The notes under the pieces: model-generated | The model's input: only the letters and a program-made list of their open reading frames with translations | Told to the model about the DNA's origin: nothing | Database searches by the model: none | Part shown: one piece after another, positions 7,354 to 14,353 of the stretch | How the letters are laid out: the number at the start of each line of letters is the position of its first letter | Numbering within the stretch: position 1 is the first letter of the stretch | Assembly: GCA_964450955.1 (NCBI GenBank) | Contig: CAYVFI010000066.1 | Span: 1 to 16,343 of the forward strand | DNA: 16,343 nucleotides | From: CAYNWT01 sp964450955 | Lineage (GTDB): Bacteria > Planctomycetota > Planctomycetia > Planctomycetales > Planctomycetaceae | Reading direction: 5' to 3' | Made by a program: the position numbers and the translations under genes

Positions 7354-8274
7354 TCAGGGCGACTTATTTTCAATCGTTGTCTCACCCGAACGGTAGACTC
7401 GAGCGCCATCTTTTCTCTCGCGGTTCCACGCTGTCGGTGGTGGCCAATCATCTGCCGGAGTATTTGGAGCCAGGCTGGCGAACACACTGTCGCCATATTG
7501 GTTCCAGATTTTTTCGGCAGAGTCCGCGTTCCCGTCTGGCAGAACCAGCGTCAGCACTTCGGCGGATTCGCCAATGAACTCTTCCATGCTGCCTCGGGGA
7601 GCAAACCGCTTGGTGGATTTCGTTTGAACCGAAAGCCATCCTGCCAGTTCCAAACCGGCGTCGCGACCGTAATCGTTGTGCAAAACCAAAGCCGACCTGA
7701 TTGAGCCTGTTGTTACGTGCAGAACGCGGTGTGGTTTATAGGTGCGAAGCAGCCTGGTAAGGACTTGAACTTCCGGTTCCGGTGCGGCTGAACTTCCTTC
7801 CGGTAAGAACGCAGTCGTGATCTTTACATTCGCGGCGTTCGTCGTTCGCTTCAGTGCAACTCCGTCCGGATTACCCGAACGCACAATGACCGATCGAAAC
7901 CCTCCAATGATGGTCGCGTTTTGAACCACCTTCGTGGCAAGCTGATCAACCAACGACAGCGCGGGTGCGTCGTTGCCAGCAAGACTGCCAACAACCAGCA
8001 CTCGAAAGTCACCTGAACCAACCTTAACGCCCTGAATCGGCCGCTTGCCGCGCGATTGGCCAAGTGGTTTCCAGAGACTCGAACTGACTGCCAGCGGCTT
8101 CAGCTGTCGCGATCCTGGAGCCAATGGCGTTGGCATCGGAGCGGGTGCACTGACTCGTGGGCGAGCAGTTTGCGTTCGCGACGGACCGGTCCGAGTTTGA
8201 GCCAATGCGATTGCGGCTGACTGAAGAACCAGCAGCCAGGTCAAACAGGCGGCAGACGCGCGTAGATGAGACAT
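7354..8274 (-). CDS. Secreted M14 carboxypeptidase-like protein, probably inactive
   Basis: A 306-residue exported protein. Residues 1-25 form a signal peptide (hydrophobic LTWLLVLQSAAIALA, cut after ALA), followed by a Pro/Ser-rich linker to about 75. The rest resembles the M14 zinc carboxypeptidase fold: RVLVVGSLAGNDAPAL (91-106) matches the GxxHGNEPA region, RSGNPDGVALKRTTNAANV (132-150) the PNPDG...RTNxxGVD region, EPEVQVLTRLLRTYKPHRVLHV (166-187) the EPEvrAL...kPdlvidlH region, and EVLTLVLPDG (239-248) the TxEl segment. In this by-eye alignment the zinc HxxE reads AGND and the general-base Glu reads Val (V244), so peptidase activity looks lost. A binding or regulatory role is possible. 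The ATG at 8274 has only a weak AGGA about 10 nt upstream. It lies 99 bp downstream of the acidic protein gene and 164 bp before the GH10-RTX gene, all on the same strand. Confidence 0.7.
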   Translation of the reverse strand: MSHLRASAACLTWLLVLQSAAIALAQTRTGPSRTQTARPRVSAPAPMPTPLAPGSRQLKPLAVSSSLWKPLGQSRGKRPIQGVKVGSGDFRVLVVGSLAGNDAPALSLVDQLATKVVQNATIIGGFRSVIVRSGNPDGVALKRTTNAANVKITTAFLPEGSSAAPEPEVQVLTRLLRTYKPHRVLHVTTGSIRSALVLHNDYGRDAGLELAGWLSVQTKSTKRFAPRGSMEEFIGESAEVLTLVLPDGNADSAEKIWNQYGDSVFASLAPNTPADDWPPPTAWNRERKDGARVYRSGETTIENKSP

Positions 8275-8364
8275 AGGGTGATTGTCCTGAGGGGAAAGAC
8301 CATCACACGGTTCGGTTCAGAACCAATCTTTTGCAGCGAGCCGAATCCAATTTCGGTTCGCGAC

Positions 8365-8381
8365 ACGACTGAATCAGTCGT
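8365..8381. repeat. Palindrome over the stop codon of the 227-aa gene
   Basis: ACGACTGA and TCAGTCGT face each other around a single A, and the minus-strand stop (TGA, 8374-8376) lies within the dyad. As RNA it could form a 7-bp stem with a 3-nt loop. No T-tract follows, so it may stabilise the transcript end or act as a weak terminator. Confidence 0.4.
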
Positions 8382-9057
8382 CGATGCCGAGTCGATATCG
8401 AAGCTGTTCGAACTTATCGACGTATTCTTCGCTGGATGAATGCACGTGCTCAGCTTCTGTGATGAATCGCATGTCCTCGACACACTCAACGCCGTAGCGA
8501 GCAAACACTTCTTCGAATTCGGTGTGGTCCTGACCGTAGATGATGATCAGTTTGTGTTCGTCCAATTGAACTTCCATCGGACGCTGTGGATTAAGAACCG
8601 CGATGCCGCTGCAGCCGTCGTCCAGCAACAGGTCTTCGAAGTCGTACAGCATGCTTTGCAGCACAGGCATGTCGATTGTTTCGCGATACAGATCTTTGTG
8701 CGATTCGGCGGTGCGGTCGTGGCTGGTTTCCAAAACGACGTCGGGCTGTTCGCCAAGTGGATCAAGCAAATCCATAAACAGGTCGAACAAGTCTTCGCGA
8801 GACGCCGAGGCCATAATGACCGGGATACGAGTTCCTGATTCGCGATCAAGATACCAGTCGTGGCGATACCCGGCTCGTGGAACCACTTCAAGATCGTACG
8901 AAGGACGGACAGCGTCGGTCAGAGTAAAATCCCCGTACCGCGCGACGCTCATGTGCGCTTCAAGTTCTTCTTCTGAGACATTGTCGAAGCTGCTGTGTGC
9001 CCGTACCGCCTCGCCATCGCGAGTGGATGTTTTCAGAAATCGTTTCAGAAAACCCAT
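8374..9057 (-). CDS. Acidic hypothetical protein (227 aa)
   Basis: I do not recognise this family. The protein has 227 residues. After a short basic start (MGFLKRFLKTSTRDG) it is strongly acidic, with a central helical part REDLFDLFMDLLDPLGEQPD (about 87-106), a predicted alpha/beta part PQRPMEVQLDEHKLIIIYGQ (about 157-176) and a Glu-rich end. There is no signal peptide or membrane segment, so it is probably cytoplasmic. The start at 9057 is backed by AGAGGG 8 nt upstream. An inverted repeat, GCCGGT/ACCGGC, lies at 9072-9091 just before the gene. It is divergent from the transglutaminase-like gene and upstream of the M14-like gene on the same strand. It looks like a conserved planctomycete hypothetical protein, but this rests on composition and context only. 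Confidence 0.72.
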   Translation of the reverse strand: MGFLKRFLKTSTRDGEAVRAHSSFDNVSEEELEAHMSVARYGDFTLTDAVRPSYDLEVVPRAGYRHDWYLDRESGTRIPVIMASASREDLFDLFMDLLDPLGEQPDVVLETSHDRTAESHKDLYRETIDMPVLQSMLYDFEDLLLDDGCSGIAVLNPQRPMEVQLDEHKLIIIYGQDHTEFEEVFARYGVECVEDMRFITEAEHVHSSSEEYVDKFEQLRYRLGIDD

Positions 9058-9071
9058 AGCTGTGTCCCTCT

Positions 9072-9091
9072 GCCGGTAACAAAGAACCGGC
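9072..9091. repeat. Inverted repeat upstream of the 227-aa gene
   Basis: GCCGGT (9072-9077) and ACCGGC (9086-9091) flank AACAAAGA. The centre is about 25 bp before the minus-strand ATG at 9057, a place where it could be an operator or a leader hairpin. Confidence 0.35.
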
Positions 9092-9097
9092 TACCAG

Positions 9098-9312
9098 TTG
9101 ACCCTTGCCGGACGTTACGTGGTCCAACCAAGACGGACCCCGGCCAAAACCGGACATCCGTCGAACTCTAGCACGCAAAAACCGCACGCTTCGCAGCTGC
9201 CTGTTTCGTGCCGACATTTTTCGCGGACCCGCTCTCCGAACGCTCTGAAGGTCAGTCCTGCCGCAGCGAATCCGAACAGTGAAAACGGTCACGCGGGGTT
9301 GACCTTGCCGGA
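9098..9312 (+). repeat. Two direct repeats TTGACC(C)TTGCCGGA
   Basis: TTGACCCTTGCCGGA at 9098-9112 and TTGACCTTGCCGGA at 9299-9312 differ by a single C and lie about 200 bp apart. They could be paired binding sites for one regulator between the two divergent genes, or chance. Confidence 0.35.
9236..9262 (-). repeat. Degenerate planctomycete dispersed repeat (GRTDLQSV type)
   Basis: Read on the minus strand, this stretch contains GACTGACCTTCAGAGCGTT, which translates as RTDLQSV. Conceptual translations of intergenic DNA in many planctomycete genomes carry such RTDLQSV/TDYKSV strings, because a dispersed repeat has been read as protein. Here it seems a short worn copy and should not be called as coding. 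Confidence 0.45.
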
Positions 9313-9370
9313 TTGAACGGGTCGAAAGTGGCACCAACCATGCATTCGTCACAACCCGATAGAACCGCAA

Positions 9371-9401
9371 TTGACGCGACCGATACAGCCGCCCGTATAA
9401 T
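9371..9401 (+). promoter_or_regulatory. Promoter of the transglutaminase-like gene
   Basis: TTGACG (9371-9376) and a perfect TATAAT (9396-9401) are separated by 19 bp, two longer than ideal. Transcription would start near 9408, which leaves a leader of about 26 nt containing the strong Shine-Dalgarno GGAGG (9422-9426) 7 nt before the ATG at 9434. This fits a housekeeping sigma70-type promoter. Confidence 0.65.
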
Positions 9402-9433
9402 CCTGTCCCGAACGATCGCATGGAGGCGAAAAG

Positions 9434-10864
9434 ATGTCTGCAATCAAGCTGCTCATGTTCTGCGCGACTTGCGTGATGGTTCAGGACCGTGAGGAATGGA
9501 GAGCCGTCTATCTGGATGGAGAACAGGTCGGCTACGAACGCACCCGCTTCCGATCGGAAAACGGAAATCAAATAACGCAGCGGGAAACGATTGTGCGGAC
9601 CCGCAGCCGTGAGGTCGAACGGAACATCACTGCGGAATCCGATGCGACCGGGATTCTGCGGCGATTTAACCAGAGCCTTGGTCGCGACAAGTCAGAAACC
9701 ACGTTTGGCGAAGCTCGCGGTGGAATGCGTGAAGTGGAGACCGTTCGATCGGGCCGCCGGCAATGGCAGGAACTTCCCAGCGATGTGCGTTCTCCGTTTT
9801 GGTTCGAACGGCAACTTACTGGTAACCCAATTCCAAAGCACACTCGCATGCGGGTCACTGTGTTTGAAGACGGCCGGGCCGCGAAGCTAACCATCACCGC
9901 TGGTAGCTGGCAGCGACGCACACTCCCCAGTGGCAAACGCGCCAGGCTGTTGCGGCTAACCGTCACTCGATCTGAACGGCCGGGCCAGCCGCAACAGCTT
10001 TACATGAACGAACAGGGCCAGATTGAATTGGCCGAATTTTCAATCGCTGGCATGTCGTTGCTAAAACAGCTTCTCCCCCGCGCTGAGGCTCAAACACAAG
10101 AAGACCAGCGGCGGTTCGACATCACGCTGGCCGGGTTCGTGCCCGCTGACCGGGCTCTGTTTGACGGACGTGAAGCCGCGACTGCCGTCTACCGTGTCAC
10201 GGGGCCCGCGCGACTTGAACAGACGTTGAACCACAAACCACATCAACTTGCCACCCTAGCAACTGACGGCGCGGTCGAAGTGACAGTCACCGCCGGCAAA
10301 CTGGAATCCGGACCACTGCACGTTCGCGCGGATCCGGAGTATCTGAAATCGACGAAGCTACTTGATCACCGTGACGTCAGCGTGCGAACCTTCGCCGCGG
10401 AAGTGTCTGCCGGCGAATTCAAGACGGCCGTCATTGCCAAAAAATTACAACGGGCCGTCGGTAAGCTGGTTCGTAACCGCACGTTCTCAGCACAGACTGC
10501 ACCTGCCTCTGCGATTCTTCGAGCCAGGGTTGGCGACTGTACCGAACACGCCGTGCTACTGGCCGCGCTGCTGCGGGCACGTCGGATTCCATCACGTGTT
10601 GCAGTCGGCTTTATGTACCTGGACGGAAAGAATGGTTTCGGAACCCACATGTGGACCGAGGCCATGATCGATGGCGAATGGACGGCTTTGGATGCAACGT
10701 TCGCCAGAAAGCTTCACAGCAAAGAACCCGCTCGGGTTCCAGGGGCGGGCTATCTGAAAGTCGCTCATTCCAGTTTGCCGGACAATGAAACCGTGCTGGA
10801 CACGTTTATCCCACTGGCCGACCTGATGCAGGAACTCAAAATCGAAATCGTTCCGACCAAGTGA
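9434..10864 (+). CDS. Transglutaminase-like domain protein
   Basis: A 476-residue protein with a C-terminal transglutaminase/protease-like core. The papain-like triad is visible: Cys369 in RVGDCTEHAVLLAALLRARR (365-384), His405 in GTHMWTEA (403-410) and Asp420 in EWTALDATF (415-423). Residues ~1-16 are hydrophobic (IKLLMFCATCVMV) and could be a short signal peptide or anchor. Residues 20-300 form a beta-rich region beginning WRAVYLDGEQVGYERT, a layout I associate with large exported planctomycete transglutaminase-like proteins. The family can act as cysteine protease, amidase or crosslinking enzyme, and the substrate cannot be told here. The start is set by GGAGG at 7 nt and by a good promoter. 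It is read in the same direction as the ExbD unit, but a 157-bp gap and a separate TATAAT box suggest independent transcription. Confidence 0.9.
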   Translation: MSAIKLLMFCATCVMVQDREEWRAVYLDGEQVGYERTRFRSENGNQITQRETIVRTRSREVERNITAESDATGILRRFNQSLGRDKSETTFGEARGGMREVETVRSGRRQWQELPSDVRSPFWFERQLTGNPIPKHTRMRVTVFEDGRAAKLTITAGSWQRRTLPSGKRARLLRLTVTRSERPGQPQQLYMNEQGQIELAEFSIAGMSLLKQLLPRAEAQTQEDQRRFDITLAGFVPADRALFDGREAATAVYRVTGPARLEQTLNHKPHQLATLATDGAVEVTVTAGKLESGPLHVRADPEYLKSTKLLDHRDVSVRTFAAEVSAGEFKTAVIAKKLQRAVGKLVRNRTFSAQTAPASAILRARVGDCTEHAVLLAALLRARRIPSRVAVGFMYLDGKNGFGTHMWTEAMIDGEWTALDATFARKLHSKEPARVPGAGYLKVAHSSLPDNETVLDTFIPLADLMQELKIEIVPTK

Positions 10865-10973
10865 CTAGCAGTCGCTCGGCGTGGACACCTGAAAAACAAG
10901 TTGGGTCATTCTGCAGAACTTTCAGAACCAAAATTCGGTCCACACCAGCCGCAATGGAGTTCGCCCCGCGAAA

Positions 10974-10991
10974 CTCTGATATAATTCAGAG
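10974..10991 (+). promoter_or_regulatory. TATAAT box inside a perfect inverted repeat
   Basis: CTCTGA (10974-10979) and TCAGAG (10986-10991) are perfect inverted partners on either side of TATAAT (10980-10985). It lies 30-48 bp before the preferred ATG of the ExbD gene, the right place for a -10 box. No good -35 is seen 16-18 bp upstream. The dyad exactly over the -10 suggests a repressor site, or an activator-dependent promoter, for the four-gene unit. Confidence 0.5.
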
Positions 10992-11021
10992 CACACATTT
11001 TTGAATCGAACGGTCGAGGCA

Positions 11022-11435
11022 ATGCCGCTCAAGACAGGAACAATTGAAGAACCCGAACTGAACCTGACGCCGATGATCGACATTGTTTTTCTGTTGATCA
11101 TCTTCTTCATGGTTGGGACTCAGTTTGCTGAACCGGAAGAGCAGTTCCAAATCGAACTGCCAACGGCCGGATCGGTTCAACCCCTTTCTCAGGGCCCTGA
11201 CGCATTGATTGTGTCTGTCTCACGAGACGGGCTTATCATGCTGGGAGACAAACGACTTAGCCTTGTCGAACTGGAAGCCGAATTGGTTGCGGCTCGGGAA
11301 AACTTTCCGGGGCAGGCCGTCGTGGTTCGGGGTGAAGGCGAAGGACGCTATCAGGCAGTCATTGATGTCTTGTCTGTCGCGAACCGGGCCCAGATGGCCG
11401 ATATTTCTTTGGCCTACAAAAGCGCACAACAGTAA
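11022..11435 (+). CDS. ExbD/TolR-family proton-channel subunit
   Basis: A 137-residue ExbD/TolR protein. LNLTPMIDIVFLLIIFFMVG (13-32) is the single membrane helix and includes Asp20, which matches the proton-carrying Asp of ExbD (Asp25 in E. coli). A periplasmic domain with the usual fold (ALIVSVSRDGLIMLGDKRLS, 61-80; residues 94-126 and the end) follows. ExbD works with ExbB/TolQ to turn the proton gradient into motion of a TonB- or TolA-like partner. No ExbB is present in the window. The ATG at 11022 is preferred, although GAGG is very close (2 nt); an in-frame TTG at 11001 would leave almost no leader after the TATAAT box. It heads a four-gene unit, 12 bp before the toroid protein gene. 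Confidence 0.92.
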   Translation: MPLKTGTIEEPELNLTPMIDIVFLLIIFFMVGTQFAEPEEQFQIELPTAGSVQPLSQGPDALIVSVSRDGLIMLGDKRLSLVELEAELVAARENFPGQAVVVRGEGEGRYQAVIDVLSVANRAQMADISLAYKSAQQ

Positions 11436-11447
11436 CTCGGGATCGTC

Positions 11448-13697
11448 GTGAGTCGAATTAGCCAGGCACTTCATGATTGGACCAACGGACAGAACCTGTC
11501 CGGCGAGCAGATGGTGCACCTGCTGCTGGTTGCCACGCTGGTCGCGGCGACCGTGCATCTTATCACGATGCTGGCCACGCGCTGGGGCGACAAACACATC
11601 GGCCCGAAGTCGCTGATCGCGTCCATTTTGGTTCACGCGGTGTGCCTGCTGGGTCTGACCAGCACGACCGCGTTTAATCTGGCTCCGCGGGCTAAGGCAT
11701 CAGAAGAAGCCGCACCGAAAGAACAACGCGTCCAGGTGAGAAACGTTGTTATCGAGAGTGATCGCGAGATTAAGAAGGAAAATTTTGGCAACGTCCCGAT
11801 TATCGAACAAAGCCAAAACGATGCCGAACTCGCTCGCACAGAAGTCGATGCGCCTGAGTTCGAACCGACTGAGATGCCACAGCGCGAAACTGAAGCTGAA
11901 GTGCCGACCGAAGTGCCGCTGCGGGATATTGTCGAACCAGAAAAGACGCCCGCAATTGCATCAATGCCCGAAGACGCCGGTGTTGAAGGCCCAAGACAAA
12001 ACGCGTCCGCCGCGTTGCAAGCCGACGACGCCATCGACCAGGCCCGATCGGAAGTCACTCCAAACACACCATCACGCACAACCGATAAGGCCAGGGCCGG
12101 CAATCCGGATCGCAAGGTTGTTCGCGAAGTTCCACGCGGTTCTGTTTCAAAGATCGAGGACACGTTCAGAGCCGACGACCTTGCTCCGGAAATGCAGAAA
12201 GCCGACGTTGGTGATTTTGTTGCCGCCGACAAACCAGAAAACGAACTGAACGCTCCTGCCGGACCGGTTCCATCTCGAACCGAAATTACAGACCCCGGAG
12301 CGGATACGGAAAAGGGTGAAATCGGAGCTGCCGGAGCGATGTCGGCTGCTCAGATAGCCGCCATGCGAGCCCGCCGCGCCAGACGCAATGGGCGAGCCAA
12401 CGACGACACTAAGTTTACTCGCGAAGCACAAACAGAAATTCCGCTGTCTGAAGGCTTTGATGTGCGTGAGAGTCCTGCCATGAATTCCGTGTCGGATTCC
12501 ATCGAATTCGTTCCGGCACCGGACACAATGTCGGGAACCGCACAGCGTCGGCGACCTTCAATTGCCGCGACCTATCAACTGCGTTCTTTGGATTCACGCA
12601 AAGCCGTCGCGCGGCGAAATGGTGGCACGGAAGAATCAGAAAAAGCAGTTGAACTTAGCCTGCAGTGGCTGGCAACCACACAAAATCAGGCTGGCTACTG
12701 GGTTGCCAGCCAACACGGTGGCGGCCAAATGCGAACCGACAAACGGTCGGATGGTCTGGAAGTGAATCTCTCCAAGGGTGGCGATCAACCGGCCGGAGCA
12801 CGCGCGGATACCGGCGTCACAGCTTTGGCGGTTCTCGCATTCCTGGGCGCCGGCTACACGCAGGAAGAAGGCGAATACACTGACACCGTCGGCAAAGCGC
12901 TACGTTGGCTGGCCAGCCAGCAGGATGAGAACGGGTGCCTTGCGGGCGAAGCCACGTACTTCGCCAGAAACTACTGCCACGCGATGGCCACGTACGCCCT
13001 GGCCGAAGCAACAGGCATGCAAAGCGATCCCAACTCTGATGCCGACCTGCGGTTGGCTCTTTTGCGAGCCGTGACGTACACGTCGGGACAGCAAAATCAA
13101 ACCACTGGCGGCTGGCGATATATCAAAGGACAGGACGGCGACATCAGTATGTTTGGCTGGCAGATGATGGCACTGAAGAGCGCAGAAATCGCCGGCGTTC
13201 AAATCTCACCGCTGGTGAAAGAACGAATGGCCCGGTTCCTCAAGAGCCGACGACTTGGCCGCTATGGTGGACTGGCCGGATATCGAGCTCAGGACAAATC
13301 TGACAAAACCATGACGGCCGAAGCGATGTTCTGCCGAATCATGCTGGGCTACGATCGCGACGGCGAAGACATGCGCGAAGCGGTCGCTATGCTGCTGCGT
13401 TTGCAACCCAATCGAGCCGACATGAACCTGTATTACTGGTACTATGGAACGCTGTCGATGTTCCAGTACGGTGGCCGATCGTGGGACAGCTGGAACGAAC
13501 AAGTCCGCGAACTACTGACCAAAGAACAAATCACAACCGGCGAGTTCGCCGGAACCTGGGATCCGCGCAAGAGTCGCTGGGGCAAAGCCGGCGGTCGAGT
13601 CTACACAACCGCAATCGCTACACTGACGTTGGAAGTCTACTACCGCTTCCTACCCCTCTACCGCGCCGCAGCGCCGCCGGATGAGATTAAAGAATGA
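11448..13697 (+). CDS. Membrane protein with TonB-like linker and C-terminal alpha/alpha-toroid (prenyltransferase/squalene oxidase repeats)
   Basis: A 749-residue protein. Two membrane helices lie near the N-terminus (about 22-44 and 55-77). A long, probably disordered linker (80-390) rich in Glu, Pro, Thr and Ala follows, for example EVPTEVPLRDIVEPEKTP. The C-terminal part (395-749) is an alpha/alpha-toroid of the squalene-cyclase/prenyltransferase class with repeats such as ALRWLASQQDENG (484-496), TTGGWRYIKGQDGDISMFGW (552-571) and GRVYTTAIATLTLEVYYRFL (716-735). It has no DxDD of squalene-hopene cyclase, so it is unlikely to cyclise terpenes; this fold also occurs in protein- and glycan-binding proteins. 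The GTG start is backed by GGGA 6 nt upstream and lies 12 bp after exbD. The stop overlaps the next ATG by 4 bp (ATGA). The TonB-like layout next to ExbD suggests a force-transducing partner, which is inference. Confidence 0.88.
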   Translation: MSRISQALHDWTNGQNLSGEQMVHLLLVATLVAATVHLITMLATRWGDKHIGPKSLIASILVHAVCLLGLTSTTAFNLAPRAKASEEAAPKEQRVQVRNVVIESDREIKKENFGNVPIIEQSQNDAELARTEVDAPEFEPTEMPQRETEAEVPTEVPLRDIVEPEKTPAIASMPEDAGVEGPRQNASAALQADDAIDQARSEVTPNTPSRTTDKARAGNPDRKVVREVPRGSVSKIEDTFRADDLAPEMQKADVGDFVAADKPENELNAPAGPVPSRTEITDPGADTEKGEIGAAGAMSAAQIAAMRARRARRNGRANDDTKFTREAQTEIPLSEGFDVRESPAMNSVSDSIEFVPAPDTMSGTAQRRRPSIAATYQLRSLDSRKAVARRNGGTEESEKAVELSLQWLATTQNQAGYWVASQHGGGQMRTDKRSDGLEVNLSKGGDQPAGARADTGVTALAVLAFLGAGYTQEEGEYTDTVGKALRWLASQQDENGCLAGEATYFARNYCHAMATYALAEATGMQSDPNSDADLRLALLRAVTYTSGQQNQTTGGWRYIKGQDGDISMFGWQMMALKSAEIAGVQISPLVKERMARFLKSRRLGRYGGLAGYRAQDKSDKTMTAEAMFCRIMLGYDRDGEDMREAVAMLLRLQPNRADMNLYYWYYGTLSMFQYGGRSWDSWNEQVRELLTKEQITTGEFAGTWDPRKSRWGKAGGRVYTTAIATLTLEVYYRFLPLYRAAAPPDEIKE

Positions 13698-14353
13698 CTG
13701 ACGAACCGGATCGAAAGTCATCCGTACTTAAAAAGTACCTGTGGCGTCTGGTCTACATCGCAGCACTTCTTCCAGCTCTGTTTGATTGGCGAAGCCTGTT
13801 TCTGCTGGAACCACAGCCCGTGATGTCCGACGTGCAGCGTCCGGCTCCGACCACAACTGCTGACTGGATGGCCCTGCGTCAGAAAATCGAAGCACGATGG
13901 GAAAGTATTAGCGACGTCACCAGTCGCGAGTATGGCGCGTGGCCGAAACGGCCATGCGACGAATATCAACTGCGCCGCGTTGAGCGCGCAGAGCGACGGC
14001 CGTTTCCAATTCAGTACCGCGAGTTACTGATGGTTCATGACGGCATGCACGAAGCGGGGACACCAATCGCGATTCTGCCAATCCTTGAAGCGGAAGACCA
14101 AACCAGCAACGCCCTTGGTATTGCCGCCGAAAACGATCACGACCTCGGCGAACATCTGGATGAAGGCGACTGGTGGAATACCCGCATGTTTATGTTGTCA
14201 GACTACGACAGCGGCGAAGGACAGATTCTGGACCTCGCGACGGGCAATGTCCGGAACTGGTCACACGACGGTGGGCTATTTCGAAAAGAACACGATGACT
14301 GTCTGGGTTGGATGAAGGCGTTCGAAGATCGGTTGATTGACTATGCCAGATAG
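13694..14353 (+). CDS. Membrane-anchored SUKH (SMI1/KNR4)-like protein
   Basis: A 219-residue protein with one N-terminal membrane helix (about 15-38, YLWRLVYIAALLPALFDW) and a soluble C-terminal domain that resembles the SMI1/KNR4 (SUKH) fold. Visible marks are RPFPIQYRELLMVHDGM (102-118, like the LPxxYxxFLxxxNG start), AILPILEAEDQ (126-136), MFMLSDYDSGEGQILDLATG (165-184), and the closing helix CLGWMKAFEDRLIDYA (203-218). SUKH domains bind protein partners and are common as toxin-immunity proteins, but no toxin gene lies here and an anchored form points to a partner in the same membrane unit. The start overlaps the toroid gene's stop by 4 bp, which implies coupled translation. The SUKH call is by pattern and not certain. 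Confidence 0.75.
   Translation: MTDEPDRKSSVLKKYLWRLVYIAALLPALFDWRSLFLLEPQPVMSDVQRPAPTTTADWMALRQKIEARWESISDVTSREYGAWPKRPCDEYQLRRVERAERRPFPIQYRELLMVHDGMHEAGTPIAILPILEAEDQTSNALGIAAENDHDLGEHLDEGDWWNTRMFMLSDYDSGEGQILDLATGNVRNWSHDGGLFRKEHDDCLGWMKAFEDRLIDYAR

Larger units (their letters stand above)
9058..9433. other. 376-bp divergent intergenic region
   Basis: It separates the starts of the 227-aa gene (minus) and the transglutaminase-like gene (plus). It contains an inverted repeat GCCGGT-N8-ACCGGC (9072-9091), two near-identical direct repeats TTGACC(C)TTGCCGGA (9098-9112 and 9299-9312), a degenerate dispersed repeat (9236-9262) and the promoter of the + strand gene (9371-9401). Open frames through it look non-coding. 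Confidence 0.6.

Noticed and set aside
8960..9571. Minus-strand open frame of 203 codons across the divergent intergenic region
   Set aside because: It runs through a good promoter and a dispersed repeat and overlaps the starts of two supported genes; its composition is Arg/Ser-rich, like translated non-coding DNA.
11001..11021. TTG at 11001 as the start of ExbD
   Set aside because: It has no ribosome binding site and would begin about 9 nt after the likely transcript start; ATG at 11022 matches the usual ExbD N-terminus, though the earlier start cannot be excluded.
11633..12232. Minus-strand open frame of 199 codons
   Set aside because: It lies antisense to the Glu/Pro-rich linker of the toroid protein; it is Ser/Ala-rich with no ribosome binding site or family.
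11448..13697. Squalene-hopene cyclase
   Set aside because: The toroid repeats fit, but the DxDD catalytic motif is absent and the N-terminal half is anchor plus linker.
13694..14353. Immunity protein of a polymorphic toxin system
   Set aside because: A SUKH-like domain alone is not enough; no toxin or secretion gene is adjacent and the protein is membrane-anchored within an ExbD unit.
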